Source: Ectobius pallidus (taxonomy: Eukaryota; Arthropoda; Insecta; Blattodea; Ectobiidae). Taken from it: DNA of 64,000 nucleotides. The position numbers and the translations under genes are program-made. The notes beneath the pieces are model-generated. The model made no database searches, was not told the DNA's origin, and saw only the letters and a list, made by a program, of their open reading frames with translations. Shown here piece by piece: positions 54,666 to 64,000 of this stretch. Every line of letters starts with the position of its first letter. Position 1 is the stretch's first letter. The stretch is taken from the NCBI GenBank assembly GCA_964059195.1, contig CAXKWD010000006.1, positions 8,362,530 through 8,426,529 on the forward strand. Reading direction: 5' to 3'.

Positions 54666-56333
54666 AGTGTGCCTAACAGAATTTTGCATTAGGATTTTCG
54701 GAGGACCACTGGATTATAATCCAGAAAATATATAAGTTTAGAAGTGCAAGGATATTGAAGGAAGCAGGAATAATGGGGAGAGAGAATAGTTACTTTATTC
54801 TTCTTCTCTTGAAGACTACTGCTTCTCCTTGTATTTGGTATAGACCAATATTGAATAGTGCTTGCTATTTTCACTAGGTATACTTCAGGAATGACTTAAG
54901 GTTTATTTGCTGTGAGAATACACCATGCTTTGTGATCTACAACAATAATATAAGTTTTTTATTTCAATCTCAAAAATTACAAACTTCTGGAATAATTCAG
55001 TTGTATTGGCTCAAAATACTACTGCAGTATACTCTATCTGCAAGTAGGAAAAGAGAAGCTGCAATTGCTTGCCAAAACTTCTTAACTTTATAAAAGCTGA
55101 ATTACTTTTGTAAAAAACACTAGTTAGCTAGACCAATCCTTGGTCTTTGAGTAATATTATAGTTTATTCAAACTACTACGGCAGCATATTTGGCTTGCAC
55201 GTAGAGGAAAAGAGGAGCTGCAAGGATGCCAAAACTCCCTACAATTATATAAGCAGTATTTACTTTAGCTACATAAAGATGCTAAGCCTTACTTTGGCTT
55301 TGTGTGTTAATACAATTTGCTTTATTTTACTTAACTTGTTTTGCGACTACATCTAATGAGAATGTGACTGCATTTAGCCGGACTGTGGTTATGGGGTGTA
55401 CAGTTATTGAAGCTGAAGTTCTATGGCTATGTAGATCATCCTGAACGGTGGCCAGTAGCGAGTCCTTCCATGGCTACAAGCTACGCTCCACAAAGTTCCA
55501 GGGCTGCTGCAATTCCAGTCTCCAAACTGGCTATGCGTTGAATATCTGCGTTGTTTCCATGCTGTAGTCTCGTAGGTGCTGTGGTGTAACTGTACTACTA
55601 ATATGCAGACTTGTGGTCTGTTGCTAAATTGGGGCTGTGCCCTTACGAAGCGACGATCGGTGAGAGAGTGAATAAAGTCTAACGGCCAAAATGCGTTCAC
55701 ATAATCATCTTACAAAGAGTCAGGTTCTAGAATCTCATGGAAGGCTCTTCCAGAAGTTTCACGTAGCTTCCATCCAGAATAAAGGCAGAGTTAAAGATAA
55801 TAACATGCTGTAATTATTCTGTAACATAAAAGATTGGTATGTGAGCATTTGCATTATAATTGTAATGTATAATTACAGAGAAATTCAATAAATACAATGC
55901 GGTGAATAATCGATCTATTCAAAAGCTGCTTCTATAATCAATTGCACTAATCGATATGACGCTTCTAAGTAAGCTAATGTATTCTGGCTGTAGCGCCAAG
56001 TAAAATGTCAAAGTGCTGTCACTCGACTTATCGATATCAGCTCGATGTCGGCAATGCAGCTTTCTGTTGCTAATTAACATTAATTATTTAATCTGATGAT
56101 AATAGCTAATAGTAACAAGAATAAATATGTAAAACTATTCCTTAGTTTATCACAATACAGAGTATGATAGATTTTTTCTTTATCCAAATTTAAATAAATA
56201 GGTAGAAGCGTGCCAAGAATTCTGTCTGATGGTAACTGGCATCAGTGCCATCTAGCGATTTATATTAATACTTCGTAAACTAGTACTTGCTATAAAAGTA
56301 TAAAAAATGGGCTCTAAGCTCTACGAGCTTACA
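54658..56333 (-). repeat. BEL-A LTR 3, shared by units 2 and 3
   Basis: 1676 bp, same as LTR 2 by eye. It is followed by ACT, 13 G and 9 A before the unit 3 integrase stop, against 10 G and 10 A after LTR 1. Confidence 0.9.
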
Positions 56334-56372
56334 TACTGGGGGGGGGGGGGCCTAGAAAAGAGAAAAAAAAAT

Positions 56373-57583
56373 TTACTGAGCAGGCAGTGGACACAGCTTA
56401 GATATAGACCTTTTTAGAATCGAATTAGCAGTTTTAACTGTTGCTACTCTAACTTTACCATCTGGCCCAGGATGAACTTCTAGAATCCTAGCCAGTGGCC
56501 AATGCATAGGAGGGATATTATCCACCATCAATATAACTAGTTGATTAATGTGTAGATTTTGAGTTTCTGTGTTCCACTTTTGTCTTTGTTGCAAAGTATT
56601 TAAGTATTCTTTGACCCATCTGGTCCAAATGCATTGTGACTGTTGCTCTAACAACTGATATCGTGACAGCCTGGATAGGTTTGTAGACTGTAAATCTGGA
56701 TGAGGGATAGAATTCATAGGAGCACCAATAAGGAAGTGACCTGGGGTCAATGCCATGTAGTCTTGCGAGTCGCTGCTCATCGGTGTCAGTGGTCTGCTGT
56801 TGATGATGGCTTCTATTCTGCATAGAAGTGTGCTGGCTTCTTCATAGCTGTAGATAGTGTCTTTCATCACCTTGTATAGAATAGTTTTCATGCTGCGGTT
56901 AGATCTTTCTACCAGTCCTGCCATATGGCTTGCCCTTGGTGGCAGAAAATGGAATTGTATGTTTAGATTTGCTGTAAAGTTCATGATATCTGTGTTAGCT
57001 TGCTCCGTCTGGAATTGTTCATAGAGTTCACTCAGCTCTCGTGAGGCTCCTACGAAGTTTCTGCCATTATCTAGATATAGGTGGGAAGGTAGTCCCCTTC
57101 TAGATACGAATCTTTGCAAGGATGCAATGAATGCTGCTGAAGTGGCTGCTGTTACCAATTCAATATGTACTGCTTTGGTACATAGACATATGTGCATAGA
57201 TATATAAGCTTTGTATACTGTTTTGCCTCTACCATGATCCTTTAGAGAGATAGGACCTACAAAGTCTATGGCTGTGGTGTCGAAAGCTCGGTTGGGTGTA
57301 ACTCTGGCTTGGGGCAAAGTTCCCATAATTTGCTGTGCTTTGACAGAGCTGTGTCTAAAGCATGTGAGACATCCTTTTAATGCTGATTTTACAGTTTGAA
57401 CTCCATGGATGGGCCAATACTGTTGTCTTAATGTGTACAGTATGCCTTGAGGGCCTTCATGTAAGTTTTTCAGATGTGTGTCTCTGACAATAATATTAGT
57501 TATGTGGTGCTTGGCAGGCAATATAATTGGATGCTTAGCATTGTAGTTTAGATCAGTATGGTGCAGTCTTCCACCAACTCTAA
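56373..57583 (-). pseudogene. BEL-A unit 3: integrase
   Basis: Integrase from RVGGRLHHTDLN through the zinc-binding region and catalytic motifs (TAIDFVGP, LDNGRNFVGA, GLVERSNRSMK) to the usual stop. One substitution is private to this unit (CFRHSSVKAQQ where others have CFRHSPVKAQQ). It is truncated at 57583 by the TAA-flanked element. Confidence 0.87.
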
Positions 57584-58818
57584 CAAGGAACCCTTCACTA
57601 CCCTCATATCGAAACATGCCTCAATATTTTTCCTGGGTCATCTAGATGCTGTAAGAAGTCCACGCTCCAAAAATTAGCTGCTGGTTTCAACTCCAAGTAC
57701 CCTAAATCGAACCTGGAAAATGTCGGGTTGAAGCAGTGTAGTGGGAGAAGTTGGACAACCCTTATCTGCAGTTCCAAGTTCCGGATGCGCGGAGACAATT
57801 GACGGTCGAAAACAAAACAGAAGTGACTGGTGTTGATACAGTTCATTCTGCACCATAAATAAATAATCGCGTAATTATCACATTCTTCTTAACATGTTTT
57901 CACATTTGTCTGTAGACCGAATTCGATCGCTGAGTTGTATATTTGATTGCAACTAGACAGACAACAGAAGGTAGGTTAAAAGCTTGATCCTTTCATTTGC
58001 GAATCCAAGCCCATGTAAACAAATGCATGTGAATTGAACCGCAGCACACATCATGCTTCAAGACAATACAGTGCGGTACTACATTCGATTTTTATATAAT
58101 TAAAAACTCATAATATGGGACGAAAATTATTAAGATAACAATATTAACTTATTACAAATGTTTCAGTATATTGCGAAACATGGTATTCGTAATATAATCC
58201 TTCAGTTTGCAAGTTTGTTGTGAATAATTAGGTGAAAGCACGTGAAAGTTCGAAGGCTTGTTCCGATATGTTTCTGATTTGAGAAATTTCGCCACTGCCG
58301 GAGAACTCCGCTTAATGTACGTAGGCCTAATTATTTCACAGTAATAATCTGTATATATTCTGTACATACCATTATTCATTTAGCACTCAATTTCAGCTTG
58401 AACAACGAAATAAGTAAATAAACATGTCTTTGTTTTTAACGCATATGACAGATGAAAGTAGCCCTCGTGGATATTAATTATTATGGAAGGAAACACGGCC
58501 TACTAGAAATATTTCGTTGCCCGTGGGAAGGAGTTGACGAATCAAATACAGATAAGGGCGGAATGATACCAGTGCAATGTTTATATTCTCAAAATGAATG
58601 GATGACGTAATACTCCCGCCAGTCAGGGATGTCCAGTCCCATCTCTAGATTACCATGTTATTTTCCCTATATGTTCCGAGATATTTGCAGAGCATTTTAG
58701 GGTACTTGGAGTTGAAACCAGCAGCTAATTTTTGGAGCGTGGACTTCTTACAGCATCTAGATGACCCAGGAAAAATATTGAGGCATGTTTCGATATGAGG
58801 GTAGTGAAGGGTTCCTTG
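57584..58818. mobile_element. Nonautonomous TIR element with TAA target duplication
   Basis: 1235 bp. Ends CAAGGAACCCTTCACTACCC and the exact inverse. Inverted similarity extends about 135-140 bp, to the GAGTTGAAACCAGCAG / CTGCTGGTTTCAACTC pair and slightly beyond. TAA lies on both sides (57581-57583, 58819-58821), and units 1 and 2 show the single TAA of the empty site. A 3-bp TWA duplication fits PIF/Harbinger-type elements, although the ends are not a classical match. The interior is AT-rich with no transposase. Confidence 0.78.
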
Positions 58819-58821
58819 TAA

Positions 58822-60222
58822 GTATGCTATCTTTATCTAGATAAGGATGCAATTGCAGTAGTGAACTGCTTCTAGAAACACAATTATTCTTTCTGATATG
58901 AGCTATGTCTTCTGAGAAGGCTTCTTTCTGAGTAGCATGTATGATAACATCATGAGCTTTCTGTAGCTCTTGCAAGCTGATAGGGCCAATAAATCTATCA
59001 GACTTGTGTAGACAGTTGTGTTTGAATCTCAGAATATAAGCTGTATTCCTGAGTAACTTTCTGAAAGAGGAATATCTATGCAAGTATTCATTGTGTGTAC
59101 TTGTGATCATAAAGGCTTTTGCTGTTTTCTTGGTTTCTGGTATTTCTTCTGTCTGAAATACATTGTCAGTGGTAGGCCAAAAACATTCATCTTGTGTTAG
59201 GAATTTTGGACCATTCCACCATAGAGTTTGGTTATGTAGCTTGTTAGGTGAGACAGGTTTAGTGATGAGATCTGCAGGATTCTGCTGTGTTGGCACATGT
59301 CTCCATTGACAGTTTTCTGTAGCAGCTTGAATTTTGGTTACTCTGTGTGCTACAAAAGTGTTCCATTTGTGTGGAGGCTGTGTGATCCATTGTAAGGTTA
59401 TGAGACTGTCAGTCCAGAAATATACTGCTGATATCATGATCTGTAGAGATAAGCTTACTTTTTGGTATAAGCAGGCTGCCAACTGAGCTGCACAGAGCTC
59501 CAGTCTGGGCAAAGTAATCTGCTTAAGTGGGGCCACTCTAGATTCGCTTGTCAGTAGTTGAACTTGTGTATTGTGGCTCTTGTCCTTGGATTTTATGTAG
59601 CATGCTGCTCCATATGCCTGTGGGCTGGCATCACTGAAAAAGTGCAGTTCCACATGACTGAAATTGAGTATTAGAGTGTTTCTTGGAATCTTGTATAGTT
59701 CTACATAGTGAAGTTGTGAATATAGTTCATTCCAGGTTTTCTGTATAGCAATAGGAGCTTGCTGGTCCCAACCTATGTCATTTAGCCAAATCTGTTGCAT
59801 AATACATTTAGCTGCAGAGATGATGGGGGCAATTAGTCCCTGAGGGTCATATAGAGTACAGATGGCAGATAGAATCTGTCTCTTGGTAGTAGCTTCTGGT
59901 AATGACTTCACTGAATACTGTAGCAAGTCTTGTAATGGATTCCAGTGTAATCCTAGTGTTTTGACTGTATCCTGCTCTTCTAACTGAGTAAGTGTAGCTT
60001 TAGAGAGCTTTTCTTGTGGCAGTGTTCTCAAAACCTCTTGTGAGTTGGAACAAAACTGTGTTAGGTTAAATCCACCTGCCTGTAACAGTTGTGATACTTC
60101 TGTGGCTGCTAGTATGGCTTCTTGCTCTGCAGAAAATGATGCAAGGAGGTTATCCACATAGAAGCAAGTAGATAGCAATTTAGATGCTGTAGGAAATCTG
60201 TTTCTCTCATCCTCGGCTACAA
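58822..60222 (-). pseudogene. BEL-A unit 3: RT end, RNase H, integrase start
   Basis: One open stretch from the LINE junction through CFYVDNLLASF (YVDN again), FFSDASPQAYGA, FWTDSLITLQW and the pre-integrase region to LDKDSIL, where the TAA-flanked element interrupts it. It lacks the LINE scrap found in unit 1 and the foldback element found in unit 2, so it supplies the empty site for both. Confidence 0.88.
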
Positions 60223-60225
60223 TCT

Positions 60226-60889
60226 AGAACAGACCCAGTAGGCCAGTTGAGCAGGCCCACAAACAAGAAAACTAGTAGACCTGTAGACCTAAAACCTCTT
60301 CCAGGTAAAGTGTTAATTCTAGGGGATAGTCATGGTAGGGGACCTGCTGAAATGATTAATCGGAACTTTCGTGGTGGCCACACTGCAAATGGAATTGTGA
60401 AACCTGGTGCAACATTTGATATAGTAACCAAAGACATTGAAAAAAAAAAGTGAAAATCTTACAAGAAAGGACACTGTTGTACTAATAGGAGGATCAAATG
60501 ATATTGCTAATGGTGAACCATCAAACCTTAGTTATAAATTAGAAAGTACCCTTAGCAAACTAGTGCAGACAAAAGTGATAGTGGTAAAACCTCCTCACAG
60601 GCATGATCTTAGGCCCACTTCATGGGTAAACAATCAAATACGGCAGGTAAACTACTCTATAAATTCAGTATGTGAAGGTCTTGGAAATGTTAAGTTAATA
60701 AACACGTCTGATGCCGACAGAAGCTGGCATACAAGACATGGCATGCACTTCAATAGATTAGGCAAACAGGTTCTTGCCAACACAATATGTAAAGTTCTAA
60801 TCGACATAAACAAAACCACAAAAGATTTAAGTATAAACACTGATGCCCTCCAAGATGAGATGAGGGCTAAACACAGTTCAAAAAACTAG
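60226..60889 (+). pseudogene. LINE ORF1, SGNH-like, frame-broken (unit 3)
   Basis: GDSHGRG lies in the first frame, which stops right after a run of 10 A (60440-60449). The second half starts in an overlapping frame and holds VLIGGSNDIANG and HGMHFNRLGKQ. One A fewer than in units 1 and 2, yet still not a multiple of three. Confidence 0.8.
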
Positions 60890-60903
60890 ATAGGCCTAGA
60901 CCT

Positions 60904-63741
60904 ATGGGTCAGTTAAAAATTTTACATCAAAATGTTCAGACCCTCCGAAATAAGGTAGATCAGGTAAATGTATTTGTAGAGGATGAAAACCTCGACTTAA
61001 TGATAATGACTGAACATGGCATGACACAAAACGAACTAAATCTAAACTTCATCACAAACATGAGGGTCATGACTAGCTACAGTAGAATTAGTAAAACATG
61101 GGGAGGGGTTGCTATCCTAGCCAGACACAAATTAACTAAATATTGCACTGAAGTCAATGTTGAGGAACACTTAGTTGAGGGGAATATTGAAATAGCTGCC
61201 ATAAAGGTCAATATAAAGTGCACTAAATTCATTCTGATTGGAATATATCGACCCCCAAAAGGAAATATTGACATCTTCTTTGATAACATCAGATCACTGT
61301 TGGCAAAACTACTTTTAAACGTCAATACTCAAGTAATCATGCTTGGAGACCTAAATATTAATCTTCTAATAAAAGGCGGGGAAAGGGACAGACTTCTGTA
61401 CTTACTACAAGAATTCAATCTAAATTATACTATAAAAGAACCAACGAGAATAACTAGTCGGTCAAGCACATGTATTGACAATATAATCACAAACATTGAT
61501 AAGGTATACTTTGATGTAAAAGTCATAACCTCCTGTTTATCCGACCATACAGCACAGTGTATCCTGTTAAATAGTATATCTAAGGCAGCAAAAAACACTC
61601 AAGAAACACAACCCATCGAAATGAGAAATGATTTTTGCGACTTCAATTTAGTTCAATTAAAAAATGCCCTATTGCTGGAAAAATGGAATGAAATAGCAAA
61701 TGCTGAGACACCAGAAAATAAACTAAACATATTTTATGATACTATGCATTATTATGTTAATCTTCATTGTCCTCCAGTTAAATGCAAAAAATATCACAAC
61801 ACTAACATTTTGGGAAACTGGATAACACCGGAAATCAGAAAACTTAGAACTGCGCTAACTATAGCTACCTATAAAGCAAACGAGAATAAAGACGCAGCCT
61901 ACTATGAAAAGGTTAAGAAGCTTAAAAATTTCTATCAAAATAAAGTTACTACCACCAAAAAAGAACATATTAGCAATTTAATTATAAGCCACGATAATAT
62001 AAACAAAGTTAGCTGGAAAATCATAAACAGCCTAAGGCAAAAAACAAACAGAGACGATGAAACCCCGCAGGCAATCCAGGTGGACTCAAGAAAGGAATTG
62101 TTAACAAGCCCACCAGAAATAGCATCTGCCCTAAATGAACACTTTGTTACTATTGGAAGCAAAACCAGTAGGGCTCAAAATCCCTCAGCTGACCCACGTA
62201 CAGTTACTTCTCTAAATTCACTAAAAAACTATACGAAGACAACCACTGTAATAAATAGTATGTATTTCTTCCCTACAGATGAAAATGAAATTACAAACGT
62301 CATAAAGTCCCTCAAACCAAAAAACTCTATGGGCATTGACAACTTACCCATCTCTATAATTAAATTTTGTAATTCTGAACTAGTTGCTCCCCTCGTCTCA
62401 ATTATCAACTCCTGCTTTGAGCATGCTACTTTTCCCGATAAATTAAAAATTGCAAAGGTAATACCTGTCTTCAAAAAAGGAAATAAACTTGATATGAACA
62501 ACTATAGACCCATATCCATTCTACCAGCAATCTCCAAAATTGTTGAACTTGTAATTTACAACAGGATCATAGGCTATTTGGATAAATATAAATTATTTCC
62601 CACTAAACAACATGGTTTTATAAAGAATAAATCTACTGTCACAGCCTTGTCAGAATTTATTGAGACTACAATCAATCATATTGACACAGGCAAATATACT
62701 GCCAGTGTTCTTTTAGACCTGACAAAAGCCTTCGATTGTGTAGATGCAAACATTTTATTGGAACAATTATCTCACATTGGAGTAAGAGGAAGGGGGTATG
62801 AATTGATTAAATCATACATGTCAAATAGGAAACAGTCAGTAACACTAGCTACTAAGGAAGGTACGACAGTCTCCAGTACGAAAGACATTACCATGGGGGT
62901 ACCACAGGGTTCTATTCTGGGACCGCTTCTATTCATTCTATATATACACAACATTGAAACAATACTACCCCAGGATGACATTATATCGTATGCAGACGAT
63001 ACTACCTTAGTGTTTGCAAACAAGAACTTAAATGCTCTTGAATCTCACATGAATGAAGCCACAAATAAAATAGTCACTTATTTCAATAAACTAAATCTAC
63101 AGGTAAATTCAAATAAAACGGAGTTGATCTCTTTCGGCTTCAACAAAAATCAGAAACTGCAACTTGTTATAAACAACTCTGAAATTAGCAATTCAAATCA
63201 TATAAACTTACTTGGAATGACTCTGGACCAAACTTTCACATGGAATCAACACATAGATAAAATAGGAAACTCAGTCTCTAAAGGCTTATATATCTTAAGA
63301 TATCTAAGTAAACTGGTCCCCACGTCAACAGCAAAATTAATCTATTTCGCATTGATCCAATCTCACATTACTTATGGAATCGAAATATGGGGTGCCACCT
63401 CAAAAACTAACTTCCACAAAATCTTTATACTGCAAAAAAGAGCAATACGTTATTTGGCCAACTTACAAGGTAGGGAAACATGTAGACAGGCTTTTAATAA
63501 TCTAAAAATTATGACACTAGCTAGTCTCTATATTTATAAGGCAATAATATTTACAATTAACTTCAATTCACCCATTAAAAACAACGTGATCCACGCATAC
63601 AATACAAGAAACAAAGACAATTTTGCAACTATCGGTCATAAACTGAAGTTATACGAAAAGCTTCCCATCTACACAGGGACCAAATTCTTTAACTTGTTAC
63701 CCAGATCTCTTAAAGAATGTCAAAACAATAAACAATTTTAA
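60904..63741 (+). CDS. LINE ORF2, endonuclease-reverse transcriptase (unit 3)
   Basis: 945 residues, same domain order and catalytic motifs as the other two copies, with the same early TAA and trailing open codons. Private differences: Ser for Asn in LIISHDN, Ile for Leu in GIEIWG, and Ile for Val in KIFILQK. These are mild changes, as expected of drift in a copy that kept its frame. Confidence 0.88.
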   Translation: MGQLKILHQNVQTLRNKVDQVNVFVEDENLDLMIMTEHGMTQNELNLNFITNMRVMTSYSRISKTWGGVAILARHKLTKYCTEVNVEEHLVEGNIEIAAIKVNIKCTKFILIGIYRPPKGNIDIFFDNIRSLLAKLLLNVNTQVIMLGDLNINLLIKGGERDRLLYLLQEFNLNYTIKEPTRITSRSSTCIDNIITNIDKVYFDVKVITSCLSDHTAQCILLNSISKAAKNTQETQPIEMRNDFCDFNLVQLKNALLLEKWNEIANAETPENKLNIFYDTMHYYVNLHCPPVKCKKYHNTNILGNWITPEIRKLRTALTIATYKANENKDAAYYEKVKKLKNFYQNKVTTTKKEHISNLIISHDNINKVSWKIINSLRQKTNRDDETPQAIQVDSRKELLTSPPEIASALNEHFVTIGSKTSRAQNPSADPRTVTSLNSLKNYTKTTTVINSMYFFPTDENEITNVIKSLKPKNSMGIDNLPISIIKFCNSELVAPLVSIINSCFEHATFPDKLKIAKVIPVFKKGNKLDMNNYRPISILPAISKIVELVIYNRIIGYLDKYKLFPTKQHGFIKNKSTVTALSEFIETTINHIDTGKYTASVLLDLTKAFDCVDANILLEQLSHIGVRGRGYELIKSYMSNRKQSVTLATKEGTTVSSTKDITMGVPQGSILGPLLFILYIHNIETILPQDDIISYADDTTLVFANKNLNALESHMNEATNKIVTYFNKLNLQVNSNKTELISFGFNKNQKLQLVINNSEISNSNHINLLGMTLDQTFTWNQHIDKIGNSVSKGLYILRYLSKLVPTSTAKLIYFALIQSHITYGIEIWGATSKTNFHKIFILQKRAIRYLANLQGRETCRQAFNNLKIMTLASLYIYKAIIFTINFNSPIKNNVIHAYNTRNKDNFATIGHKLKLYEKLPIYTGTKFFNLLPRSLKECQNNKQF

Positions 63742-64000
63742 AAAAAGCTGTTTCAATATCTCCTGAATGGAGCGTACTACAGCATTGACGAATTTGTAGA
63801 AGCAAACAACCATAAATAACGTATGTTTTAGTGTTTCATTGTTTTACTGTCTTTCCTTAATGCCCAATTTAAGCTAGATTAAACTGCCAAACTTAGTCTA
63901 AGCATATATGTCTGTAAATGTGCTGAGTGTATGTCGTTATGAAGATGGCAGATTTTGTTGTATATAGGATGAGTGTGTGAATGTTGCATGGTATGTTAAA

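Larger units (their letters stand above)
21412..64000 (-). mobile_element. Tandem BEL-A (Bel/Pao) array, three internal units
   Basis: One minus-strand Bel/Pao retrotransposon is repeated head to tail: LTR 21412-23086, internal 23087-40656, LTR 40657-42332, internal 42333-54657, LTR 54658-56333, internal 56334 to beyond the window. Units share the LTR, gag-pol, and the same LINE at the same base. LINE and LTR are offset by exactly 14,001 bp between units 1 and 2, with no indel over the 8.6 kb they have in common. Each unit also has its own private insertions. Unequal recombination between LTRs is the natural cause; misassembly of near-identical copies is the main alternative. Confidence 0.8.
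60223..64000 (+). mobile_element. CR1/L2-like LINE, copy in unit 3, cut by window end
   Basis: The same LINE at the same BEL-A base, continuing past 64000 in its 3' UTR. It carries more private changes than the copies in units 1 and 2, for example CTGTAGACC and CCAGGTAAAG near its start, 10 rather than 11 A in ORF1, and three amino acid changes in ORF2. Confidence 0.9.

Overview
The window is animal nuclear DNA, most likely from an insect. It is AT-rich, nearly all of it is transposable elements, and the only host coding material I can support is two spliced exons. The mix (mariner-type transposases with the arthropod N-terminal helix-turn-helix, Bel/Pao LTR retrotransposons, CR1/L2-like and other non-LTR elements) fits a large insect genome. 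A cockroach or termite relative is my guess from the flavour of the families and is not proven. There is no sign of bacterial DNA, an operon, CRISPR, rRNA or tRNA.

Layout. 1-3175: an old diverged copy of a Bel/Pao LTR carrying an intact 1.3-kb mariner-family element. 3176-21411: introns of a plus-strand host gene whose lysine/glutamate-rich exon (5672-6319) and 65-bp exon (17254-17318) join in phase across a 10.9-kb intron. That intron holds an inverted-duplicated DD34D mariner (7750-8440), a pogo-like element with an RTE-like LINE inside (8468-10833), and a nest at 10951-16368: a deleted mariner-type element, split by a hAT-like element, which itself carries a foldback MITE and a Tigger-like MITE. 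Downstream of the second exon lies a second nest (17346-20213) and a hAT MITE (20341-20610).

21412-64000: a head-to-tail array of one minus-strand Bel/Pao element (BEL-A) in the order LTR / internal / LTR / internal / LTR / internal. All three internal regions carry the same CR1/L2-like LINE at the same base. Each also has private insertions: unit 1 a fresh complete Bel/Pao element (BEL-B, 24183-31922) plus a LINE scrap; unit 2 a 2.7-kb foldback element with a broken PIN-like gene; unit 3 a 1.2-kb element with a TAA target duplication. BEL-A is inactive by several marks (in-frame gag stop, YVDN instead of YVDD in reverse transcriptase, the LINE). BEL-B looks freshly inserted: both LTRs 925 bp and identical by eye, a 5-bp target duplication, and one uninterrupted 1736-residue gag-pol frame.

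The window works well as a record of insertion order, because one element's reading frame or sister LTR often supplies the empty site of the element inside it. The best candidates for something new are the hAT-like element with an exact 6-bp target duplication, the PIN-domain foldback element, and the BEL-A tandem array.
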